5,930 nucleotides of DNA. Origin: Prevotella sp. UBA3757. Lineage in GTDB: Bacteria > Bacteroidota > Bacteroidia > Bacteroidales > Bacteroidaceae. Position numbers and translations under genes: made by a program. The stretch lies in NCBI GenBank assembly GCA_002371715.1, contig DFGF01000001.1, positions 2,667-8,596 of the forward strand, written 5' to 3'. Positions 1 through 5,339 of the stretch are shown one piece after another. The stretch's first letter is position 1. Every line of letters begins with the position of its first letter. The notes under the pieces were generated by a model. It saw only the letters and a list, made by a program, of their open reading frames with translations. It had not been told where the DNA came from and did not search any database.

Positions 1-1434
1 GTGCAGGCCTTTATGAAGGATTTGGAGATTCAGGCGCTCGAACTGGCTATTCCTGTCAAGACGCGCCATAACGAGGTAGCCCCCAATCAGTTTGAGTTGG
101 CTCCTATCTTTGAGGAGTGTAATCTGGCTGTTGACCATAACATGCTGCTCATGTCGCTCATGAAGAAAGTGGCTCGCAATCACGGATTCCGCGTACTGCT
201 CCACGAAAAGCCCTTCGACGGTATCAACGGTTCGGGTAAGCACAACAACTGGAGTCTCTCTGCCGACAATGGCGTACTGCTGCATGCTCCTGGCAAGACG
301 CCTGAGGAGAATCTGCGCTTCGTCACCTTCATTGTCGAGACACTGATGGCTGTTCATAAGCACAACGGACTGCTCAAGGCGTCCATCATGTCGGCTACCA
401 ACGAGCACCGTCTGGGTGGCAACGAGGCACCTCCTGCCATCATCTCGTCGTTCCTGGGCACTCAGCTCACCGAATTGCTCGACCATATCGAGCAGTCGGA
501 CACCAACGAGCTCTTCAACCTCAAGGGCAAACAGGGTATGGCTATCGACATTCCCCAGATTCCCGATCTGATTATTGACAATACCGACCGTAACCGCACC
601 TCGCCCTTTGCCTTCACCGGTAATCGTTTCGAGTTCCGTGCACCAGGTTCCAGCGTCAACTGTGCATCGGCCATGATAGCCCTCAACGCAGCGATGGCTG
701 AAGCCCTCGCCTCGTTCAAGCAGCGTGTCGATAAAAAGATTCAAGCATACAGCCAACAGCCAACATCCAATACGCAACACTTAAAAACCGCTGCCATTCT
801 GGAAGTCCTCAAGGAAGATATCAAGACTTGCAAGCCCATCCGTTTCGACGGCAACGGCTATTCAGACGAATGGGTCAAGGAGGCAGCCCGCCGCGGATTG
901 GACGTTGAAAAATCGTGTCCTGTCATCTTCGAACACTATCTCGACGAGAGCAGTGTGAAGATGTTCGAGAGCACCAAGGTCATGAACCGCAAGGAGCTCG
1001 AGGCTCGCAACGAAGTAAAATGGGAAACCTACGTGAAGACGGTTCAGATAGAGGGCCGTGTGTTAGGCGACCTTGCCATGAACCACATCATCCCCGTGGC
1101 TACCCACTATCAGAGTCAGCTCATCAAGAACGTGCAGGGCATGAAGGACGTTTTCTCTGCCGACAAGGCTGAGCGCCTATCATCGCGCAACATGAAACTC
1201 ATTGAGGAGATTGCCGAGCGCACCGAGCGCATAGAGCAGCAGGTAGAGGAACTCACCGAGGCTCGCAAAGTGGCTAATCGCATTGAGAACATCCACGAGC
1301 GTGCTATCGTCTATCACGACACCGTCTGTCCTAAGATGGAGTCCATCCGTTATGAGATAGACAAGTTGGAGCTCATCGTGGAAGACGGTCTCTGGACACT
1401 CCCCAAATACCGCGAACTGTTGTTTATCCGATAA
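1..1434 (+). CDS. glnN: Glutamine synthetase type III (GlnN), C-terminal part; 5' end outside window
   Basis: Cytoplasmic ATP-dependent ligase that makes glutamine from glutamate and ammonia, the main nitrogen-assimilation step. The 477 residues visible carry the catalytic signatures of the GSIII family: HNEVAPNQFE at residues 23-32 (glutamate/metal-binding region), NGSGKHNNWS at 76-85 (the GS active-site motif) and NRTSPFAFTGNRFEFR at 198-213 (nucleotide/substrate-binding arginines). The last ~100 residues are a charged helical, coiled-coil-like tail typical of GSIII. The family is usually about 730 residues long, so roughly the first 250 are missing to the left. The GTG at position 1 is an internal valine codon, not a start. 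The frame is open and undamaged to TAA at 1432-1434, followed after 7 nt by a strong terminator, so this is the last gene of its transcript. GSIII is characteristic of Bacteroidetes and some cyanobacteria and firmicutes. Identification is very secure. Confidence 0.97.
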   Translation: MQAFMKDLEIQALELAIPVKTRHNEVAPNQFELAPIFEECNLAVDHNMLLMSLMKKVARNHGFRVLLHEKPFDGINGSGKHNNWSLSADNGVLLHAPGKTPEENLRFVTFIVETLMAVHKHNGLLKASIMSATNEHRLGGNEAPPAIISSFLGTQLTELLDHIEQSDTNELFNLKGKQGMAIDIPQIPDLIIDNTDRNRTSPFAFTGNRFEFRAPGSSVNCASAMIALNAAMAEALASFKQRVDKKIQAYSQQPTSNTQHLKTAAILEVLKEDIKTCKPIRFDGNGYSDEWVKEAARRGLDVEKSCPVIFEHYLDESSVKMFESTKVMNRKELEARNEVKWETYVKTVQIEGRVLGDLAMNHIIPVATHYQSQLIKNVQGMKDVFSADKAERLSSRNMKLIEEIAERTERIEQQVEELTEARKVANRIENIHERAIVYHDTVCPKMESIRYEIDKLELIVEDGLWTLPKYRELLFIR

Positions 1435-1441
1435 CAATAAA

Positions 1442-1475
1442 AAAAGGCAGTACCTCCAGCGTGGTACTGCCTTTT
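1442..1475. terminator. Bidirectional intrinsic terminator between glnN and the convergent gene
   Basis: A perfect 13-bp inverted repeat (AAAAGGCAGTACC at 1442-1454, GGTACTGCCTTTT at 1463-1475) with an 8-nt loop. On the plus strand it is followed by a pyrimidine-rich tail; on the minus strand by seven T's (complement of A's 1439-1445). It lies 7 nt after the glnN stop and 22 nt beyond the stop of the convergent minus-strand gene, so it can end both transcripts. The minus direction has the better U-tract. Confidence 0.92.
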
Positions 1476-1497
1476 CTCTTATTACGAATACCGGTTC

Positions 1498-2106
1498 TCA
1501 AACTGCCAATAACCGGTCTTTCATTCCTGCGGTTTTCCGCAGTTCTTCCCGCAGGGCTATCACCACCCCTTTCATCTGCTGGAATATCAGTTCGTCGTTC
1601 TTGCTATAGCGCACCGTGTCCAGATGCCGTGCGTCTTCGTCCATAAACGACAAGGTACCGATGGCCCTTATATTATTGTAATCACATTTGTACTCCAAAT
1701 CCTCAGGCAAGGGCAATGTGGCTATCTTCTCGCAAAAATCCATCGTCCTCGACGGATAGTTGCATTCCCAACGTAACAGCCACATAGCGCCAGCCCATTT
1801 CTGTTTCGAGTCTATTGCCTTGTTCTTCCCTACGATATTAGCCAGTGCATGGGCTATCTGCTCGTCCGTATAATGCGGAGGGGCTTTCTGGGCATGACTA
1901 CCGCTATAATACTCCGCCCCGTTTTTGGTGATGCTACCCCCAATCACACTGCCTTGAATGGTAGCACCCGACAGGTTATACACTACTTTGGGCTCTTGTA
2001 CAGCTTTTTGCAGGCTCTGCTGCATCATTTCAATGGATTCCTGGAGACGCTGTACACAACTCTGGAATCCTGCCAGTTGTCCTGGCTCTTCGTTTTCAAT
2101 GTCCAT
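1498..2106 (-). CDS. Conserved-looking Bacteroidales protein of unknown function
   Basis: A soluble protein of about 202 residues with no signal peptide or membrane segment; I cannot assign a function. From the ATG at 2106 it begins with an acidic, glutamine-rich helical stretch (about residues 5-35, coiled-coil-like). A short hydrophobic repeat motif follows (GATIQGSVIGGSIT, about residues 47-60). The C-terminal half is helical with distinctive Trp/Cys positions (KQKWAGAMWLLRWECNYP, then CDYNNIRAIGTLSFM) and resembles a Bacteroidales family I have seen only as hypothetical. Start choice: the frame also has an ATG at 2157 and a TTG at 2166. The extra 17 codons are AT-rich and look like leader, and a terminator-like hairpin ends only 6 nt before 2157, so 2106 is preferred; 2157 remains possible. 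The gene ends 22 nt before the shared terminator and is probably monocistronic. Confidence 0.8.
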   Translation of the reverse strand: MDIENEEPGQLAGFQSCVQRLQESIEMMQQSLQKAVQEPKVVYNLSGATIQGSVIGGSITKNGAEYYSGSHAQKAPPHYTDEQIAHALANIVGKNKAIDSKQKWAGAMWLLRWECNYPSRTMDFCEKIATLPLPEDLEYKCDYNNIRAIGTLSFMDEDARHLDTVRYSKNDELIFQQMKGVVIALREELRKTAGMKDRLLAV

Positions 2107-2162
2107 AATAATGTTAGTAAAAAAATTATAATCTCGGTTTTGTATTAAGTTAATCATGCTTT

Positions 2163-2196
2163 TCAAAAAAAGCCGCCTAACTTCACAGTCAGGCGG
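2163..2196 (-). terminator. Intrinsic terminator (or attenuator) on the minus strand, just upstream of the hypothetical gene
   Basis: Read on the minus strand, CCGCCTGACT pairs with AGTTAGGCGG (arms 2187-2196 and 2173-2182; ten pairs including one G-U). The loop is GTGA (GNRA-type), and the hairpin is followed by C and seven T's (complement of A's 2165-2171). The plus strand has no U-tract and carries an A-C mismatch, so the element is directional. It would end transcripts from the small-membrane-protein unit, or act as a leader attenuator for the next gene. Confidence 0.8.
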
Positions 2197-2267
2197 AGTC
2201 CCAAATTGAAATATACATTATAATCGCCCAGTGGGACATATGGCGATGGGGAATGTACATACACAAA

Positions 2268-2298
2268 GCACCCCGAACTCGTTTCCAAGTCGGGGTGC
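2268..2298 (-). terminator. GC-rich stem-loop after the 36-residue gene, possible weak terminator
   Basis: Arms gcaccccgaact (2268-2279) and agtcggggtgc (2288-2298) pair over 11 bp with one bulged A and an 8-nt loop. On the minus strand the stem is followed by TTTGTGT, a poor U-tract. It lies about 40 nt downstream of the stop of the 36-residue gene, so it may be a weak first terminator or a 3'-end stabilising structure ahead of the stronger hairpin at 2163-2196. Between the two hairpins (2197-2267) I see no gene. Confidence 0.5.
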
Positions 2299-2337
2299 CG
2301 TAGGGGAGGAATTACAAAATTTTACCGAAACCTACGA

Positions 2338-2448
2338 TTACTGGTTTTCGCCAGAAACCTGCTTTTCTTTCTTGTCTTCAATCAAAAAATACGATACTCC
2401 AATGACTGCCATTAACAGTACCGCTATTAACATAACATTTGCTGGCAT
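2338..2448 (-). CDS. Very small single-pass membrane protein (36 residues)
   Basis: Reading from ATG at 2448 to TAA at 2338 gives a 36-residue protein. One hydrophobic helix (about residues 5-23: VMLIAVLLMAVIGVSYFLI) is followed by a charged tail (EDKKEKQ then VSGENQ). This predicts a single inner-membrane segment, probably with the charged end cytoplasmic. The start lies 2 nt after the stop of the upstream 70-residue gene (TAA-TT-ATG), which implies co-transcription and probable translational coupling. No function is known to me. Support comes from the tight spacing and the clean membrane-helix-plus-tail pattern; shortness is the main reason for doubt. Confidence 0.6.
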   Translation of the reverse strand: MPANVMLIAVLLMAVIGVSYFLIEDKKEKQVSGENQ

Positions 2449-2450
2449 AA

Positions 2451-2663
2451 TTATCTTTTTTTATTAACTTTTTTTCCTTCATCTTGATAGAGCATCAGAC
2501 CACCAATCGTAATGGTCACAACAACTACTATTGGTATAAGATAGGAATACCATTCCCATTTTTGCACATCACTGAACCATGTTGCAAGTAATACTGCCGT
2601 AACAATATATTTAGCAATGTCAAGCAGCAAATCTGCAAATTTCTCTTTTCTCTTTTTGTTCAT
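2451..2663 (-). CDS. Small two-helix membrane protein (70 residues), DUF6722-like
   Basis: From ATG at 2663 to TAA at 2451 the protein has a very basic N-terminus (MNKKRKEK), a first hydrophobic helix around residues 16-30, and a short aromatic turn SDVQKWEWY (31-39). A second, strongly hydrophobic helix follows (about 40-59), then a lysine-rich tail (GKKVNKKR). Both ends should be cytoplasmic by the positive-inside rule. The LLDIAKY...WFSDxxxWEWY pattern resembles small Bacteroidales membrane proteins that I associate, without certainty, with DUF6722; their role is unknown. A TTG in the same frame at 2678 is an unlikely start because it overlaps the -7 promoter element. The ATG at 2663 lies about 5 nt below that element, so the mRNA may be nearly leaderless. 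The 36-residue gene follows after 2 nt. Confidence 0.75.
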   Translation of the reverse strand: MNKKRKEKFADLLLDIAKYIVTAVLLATWFSDVQKWEWYSYLIPIVVVVTITIGGLMLYQDEGKKVNKKR

Positions 2664-2667
2664 ATTG

Positions 2668-2699
2668 CAAAAGTACAAAGAATAATTAGATTCACCAAA
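2668..2699 (-). promoter_or_regulatory. Bacteroidetes-type sigma-ABfr promoter for the small membrane-protein unit
   Basis: On the minus strand, TTTG (complement of 2696-2699), then exactly 20 nt, then TACTTTTG (complement of 2668-2675) matches the Bacteroidetes consensus TTTG-N19/20-TAnnTTTG at every defined base. Transcription would start about 5 nt below the -7 box, around 2663, which is the first base of the ATG of the 70-residue gene. Confidence 0.7.
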
Positions 2700-2765
2700 T
2701 TTTTCGCAGAATTTCTTTCCTACGGCGTAATGTGTACCAATAAGTCAGAGATCGCTTTATATTTT

Positions 2766-2792
2766 TCAGCCATCAGACCTCAGCCATCAGAC
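2766..2792. repeat. 14-bp-period tandem repeat, two copies
   Basis: The 13-base unit TCAGCCATCAGAC occurs at 2766-2778 and again at 2780-2792, separated by one C. Each unit contains the sub-repeat TCAG...TCAG. It lies in the gene-free stretch between the small membrane-protein promoter and the fimbrillin operon. No function can be assigned; replication slippage is the simplest origin. Confidence 0.7.
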
Positions 2793-2838
2793 TTCTTTTT
2801 ATCATCGCACAGAGGGACTGTCCAGCCGTGTCCGAAAG

Positions 2839-2893
2839 GGTGTGGGATTGTGGGGACTCGACTTCCGGGGGGAAGAGGATGCACACCCACACC
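2839..2893 (-). other. Extended stem-loop just beyond the adhesin gene stop codon
   Basis: ggtgtggg (2839-2846) pairs with cccacacc (2886-2893), and tgtg (2849-2852) continues the helix with caca (2882-2885) across a 2-nt bulge. Inside sits a small hairpin, cttcc (2862-2866) with ggaag (2871-2875) around a GGGG loop. The structure begins 10 nt after the adhesin stop and has no U-tract, so it is not a standard terminator. It could stabilise the operon mRNA 3' end. If the gene end is a DGR variable repeat, it could instead be the DNA hairpin often found downstream of such repeats. Confidence 0.45.
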
Positions 2894-2903
2894 TGAGAGT
2901 TGG

Positions 2904-4478
2904 CTATTCCGCGCAAACTGCGCGAACCGTGAAGCCGTTGTAGCGGTAGTCGCCGTCCATGTACGCGCCGTCTGAGCGGAAGTTCAAGGACCACGCGCCG
3001 TCCGGGTTGCCTGAGATGAGCGACGACGACCAGTAGCCGCCGAACTCGCCCTGGTAGCTCACGACCGTACCGTCGCGGTACCCGGCAGCGGGCAGGAAAA
3101 TGGATTTGCCATTCGACTTGTAAGTAATCAGATAACCAGCGTGGCCGCTTCCCTTGTAATCACTTTGCCATTCCCACAGATGCGTCTTTCCAACTGCATT
3201 TGCATCTGTGTTATACGTATTAGCAAGCTCCTGCATTTCTGCCTGGGTCGGCATGCGCCAAGGACTGCCGAAGTGTACCGTTGCGGCATCGTCCATAGAC
3301 TCGAGTTTGGTCTTGCTGTCGCTACTGGTGTACTTGGTGCCGGCAAAATCACTGTTGCCGCCGTTGTAAGGTGTGTTTTCCCAGCTGAAGCTGAATTCGT
3401 CCGTTGCAGTGCCGTAGCCTGCCACACCTGCCCAGAAGAAATAAGATCCATAGTCGGTCTCGCTGCTGGCACCGACATTCATATTCGCCCACTTCAGCAC
3501 AGTACTTGAACTGCCGCCAACGTGCATGCCGATATCAACTGCCGCAAGCTTCGTCTCTATAACGGTCGACGGATTGACGTTGCATGAGCCTTCAGGCCCT
3601 GTCCAGTTGGTGATGCTGACGGTGTTGTCCAGTGCGGCGGCGTTGATGTTGAGCGTCAGGGTGTACTCCGAGCCTGCAGCGAAGTTGGTTTTCGTCAGTT
3701 TGTAGGTGGCGTCCTTGCTGTCGGCAGTGACAGTGATAAAGTCAGCGTCTGACCATGACTGCACGGGGAATACCACGGCGTAGGTGTAGGTCTGTTCCGA
3801 AGCGGAAGAAGACTCACCAGAGGATACGAGGATGTTGTCACCACCCGTCGCTTCGCCTCCAGTTGCTGTAGCTGGTGTTCCTAACGTCATGGATGATGGT
3901 CCGAGTGTTACTGACACTTGGCGCTTGACGTTGTTCATCATCACTTGCGTCACCTGTGACACATCAGCTGCCTTGATGATGACCACTTTCAGCTTCACCA
4001 ATTTGTGGCTGAACTGCAGGTCTTGTGTGCTGGTCTTGTTGGCTTGCGTCACGGTCTTCTTGGCATACATCAGGTCTGAGGCTTTGTAGTTGGCTGCCGT
4101 GGTCTGGTTGTATTTCACGGTGTGAGTGCCTGCCGTGGCGGAGGCTGCCGGATAGACGGCATAGAGGTTGGCATCGCCAGAGGTGGGATAATAGAGCGTA
4201 CCCGTCAGTTCAGACTTATGTTCGACATCTGGTGTGCCCACCGTAAAGGTGGCATGTTTGTCATTGCTGTTGACATAAACCTCCACCTGTTCGTTTCCGT
4301 CAAAGCCCGTCGTATTGGTATAAAGTCCGTCGGCAGCACGCATCGTCGCTGTCTGTTGCGAGACGCTCAGGCGGACGGGAATCTGTCCCTTCTTGTTGCC
4401 AGAGAGCTCGTCGGTGCTGCAACCTGCCAACATAAGCAGTGCCGCACCTGCTATCATGAAATGATTGATTTTCTTCAT
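2904..4478 (-). CDS. Fimbrillin-family lipoprotein with C-terminal C-type-lectin-like (Fib_succ_major) domain; candidate DGR-diversified tip adhesin
   Basis: A 524-residue surface lipoprotein. The N-terminus has a basic-hydrophobic signal peptide ending in a lipobox (LMLAGC, cysteine about residue 20), so it should be lipidated and exported. Residues ~35-292 look like an Mfa/FimA-like fimbrillin region: beta-rich, Thr/Ser-rich, TMRAADG near the start, closing with the typical SITNWT motif (Trp292). Residues ~325-524 match the Fib_succ_major/C-lectin-like fold: KWANMNVGA, GSYFFWAG, GSPWRMPTQAEMQEL, FLPAAGYRDG, GGYWSSS, GFTVRAV. Such domains end many DGR target proteins. ATG at 4478 has an A-rich leader and lies 25 nt after the preceding fimbrillin gene. 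Being last in the operon with a binding-type domain suggests a tip adhesin. The last 64 codons differ sharply in composition from the rest. Fimbrial and lectin-like assignments are strong by pattern; ligand unknown. Confidence 0.88.
   Translation of the reverse strand: MKKINHFMIAGAALLMLAGCSTDELSGNKKGQIPVRLSVSQQTATMRAADGLYTNTTGFDGNEQVEVYVNSNDKHATFTVGTPDVEHKSELTGTLYYPTSGDANLYAVYPAASATAGTHTVKYNQTTAANYKASDLMYAKKTVTQANKTSTQDLQFSHKLVKLKVVIIKAADVSQVTQVMMNNVKRQVSVTLGPSSMTLGTPATATGGEATGGDNILVSSGESSSASEQTYTYAVVFPVQSWSDADFITVTADSKDATYKLTKTNFAAGSEYTLTLNINAAALDNTVSITNWTGPEGSCNVNPSTVIETKLAAVDIGMHVGGSSSTVLKWANMNVGASSETDYGSYFFWAGVAGYGTATDEFSFSWENTPYNGGNSDFAGTKYTSSDSKTKLESMDDAATVHFGSPWRMPTQAEMQELANTYNTDANAVGKTHLWEWQSDYKGSGHAGYLITYKSNGKSIFLPAAGYRDGTVVSYQGEFGGYWSSSLISGNPDGAWSLNFRSDGAYMDGDYRYNGFTVRAVCAE
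2907..3098 (-). repeat. Candidate DGR variable repeat (VR) at the 3' end of the adhesin gene
   Basis: This covers codons 461-524 of the lectin-like protein. By my count 56 of the 64 codons end in G or C and 38 end in C, whereas the codons just upstream are mixed (many GAA, CAA, AGT, GAT, TAT, ATT). The C-ending codons include many TAC, CGC, GAC, GGC, AGC, CTC and AAC, all reachable from AAC by changing only adenines. They cluster around fixed framework codons (TAC TGG TCG TCG TCG; GGC TTC ACG GTT CGC GCA GTT). This is the pattern left by adenine-directed mutagenic retrohoming. The template repeat and reverse transcriptase are not in the window, so VR status is inferred. Confidence 0.55.
2910..2924. 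repeat. GC-rich inverted repeat at the last codons of the adhesin gene
   Basis: CGCGCA (2910-2915) and TGCGCG (2919-2924) form a perfect 6-bp stem with a 3-nt loop, overlapping the codons for the final Arg-Ala-Val-Cys-Ala residues. In DGRs a GC-rich initiation site and a hairpin or cruciform mark the 3' end of the variable repeat; this element is in the right place. It is shorter than the 7-10 bp stems usually described, so it could also be coincidence of GC-rich coding. Confidence 0.4.
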
Positions 4479-4503
4479 CTTTTGTTTTTTTATTGGATGT
4501 CCT

Positions 4504-5310
4504 TTAATATATTAAATCTTCCCCAGGCAGTGCCCCGCCATCGCCCCATGAGCTAACAGAGGCTGTAACATCGAGTTCTTTCAGCATGTCCACACTGGCG
4601 GTATAGTACTTGCCGTAGGTCAATGTCCCGTTCTTCTGACCATAGTAGGCTACACTTGCATCTGTCGTGCCGACAAAGGTATATAGTTTGGCACCTTCCA
4701 ACGGAAGGGCCACATAGAACTCTGTCGTATTGCCTGAGGCTGTCGTCACGGTGATGTCATTCATGCCGTCGGCTGAGATGACTACCTGATGGACGGCCTC
4801 CGAGAAGGTGAATTTAGTGAACGACTGCCGACGCTGGAAGGTGGCATTGCCGGTGGACAGCAGACCGCTACTGCCGTCAACAGCGGTCACACCGACGGTG
4901 GCAGTGACATAATCCTTACTGGAAATGCCGTTTGTGCCATCGACAGTGCCGTCCTGCGTAGTGTAGTCGGTATCCTTGCTGGGGCTGTAGAGCGTCAGCG
5001 TGCTGCTGCCTGCCGTATAGGTGCCGCTGATTTCGCCTGTTATCGTGGTCGAACCTCCGGAAGCATTTCCTGCTGCCGTCAGGTCGCCGACCTTAGTCTC
5101 GCCGTTGTATGCCAGCACTGTCTGGGCATCGTTCCATTTCGATTTCAGCGTTGCTCCGCCGTCCGGGCTGTAAACACTGCGCGTAGCGGTTACATCAACG
5201 GGGATGCTGACATGCCACGACTGCGCCTGCCCTTCCGGAGCATCTGTGCTTTCCGACGTACAGGCGGTTAGGAGTGCCGCCAAAAGCACTCCCCAGCCTG
5301 CTTGTTTCAT
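4504..5310 (-). CDS. Fimbrillin-family (Mfa/FimA-like) lipoprotein
   Basis: A 268-residue exported lipoprotein, probably a fimbrial shaft or anchor subunit. From ATG at 5310 the signal peptide runs MKQAGWGVLLAALLTAC, with the lipobox cysteine at residue 17. It is followed by a short acidic linker and then PVDVTATRS, a hallmark of Bacteroidales fimbrillins in which the Arg region is the likely maturation site. The rest is beta-rich and Thr/Ser/Gly-rich with no catalytic motifs, ending near ASVSSWGDGGAL, the common closing strand motif. ATG at 5322 (four residues longer) is equally open; the TTG at 5349 overlaps the preceding gene and is unlikely. The gene begins 29 nt after the stop of the preceding Ig-like protein gene and ends 25 nt before the lectin-tipped fimbrillin gene, so all three should be one transcript. 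Confidence 0.85.
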   Translation of the reverse strand: MKQAGWGVLLAALLTACTSESTDAPEGQAQSWHVSIPVDVTATRSVYSPDGGATLKSKWNDAQTVLAYNGETKVGDLTAAGNASGGSTTITGEISGTYTAGSSTLTLYSPSKDTDYTTQDGTVDGTNGISSKDYVTATVGVTAVDGSSGLLSTGNATFQRRQSFTKFTFSEAVHQVVISADGMNDITVTTASGNTTEFYVALPLEGAKLYTFVGTTDASVAYYGQKNGTLTYGKYYTASVDMLKELDVTASVSSWGDGGALPGEDLIY

Positions 5311-5339
5311 TTGTATTATCATATATTGGTTGACTTTTG

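Noticed and set aside
1..3. GTG at the left edge as the start codon of the glutamine synthetase
   Set aside because: GSIII proteins are about 730 residues and the visible part begins just ahead of catalytic motifs; the codon is internal and the gene continues left.
2231..2467. Plus-strand 78-codon reading frame in the spacer region
   Set aside because: Its protein has no recognisable pattern, it runs antisense through the 36-residue membrane gene and one arm of each local hairpin, and lacks a promoter; the minus-strand reading is better supported.
2814..2880. GGACTGTCC near 2816 as an insertion-sequence end or remnant
   Set aside because: No matching inverted partner was found in the window, no target duplication, and no transposase-like coding nearby.
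2700..2903. DGR template repeat, avd gene or reverse transcriptase fragment downstream of the adhesin
   Set aside because: I compared this spacer with the putative variable repeat by eye and found no adenine-rich near-copy and no coding frame resembling those proteins.
4789..5271. Plus-strand 160-codon frame opposite the fimbrillin gene, and similar long antisense frames at 3141-3509, 4122-4556 and 5337-5876
   Set aside because: They are by-products of GC-rich minus-strand coding; the minus products have signal peptides, lipoboxes and family motifs, the plus products have none.
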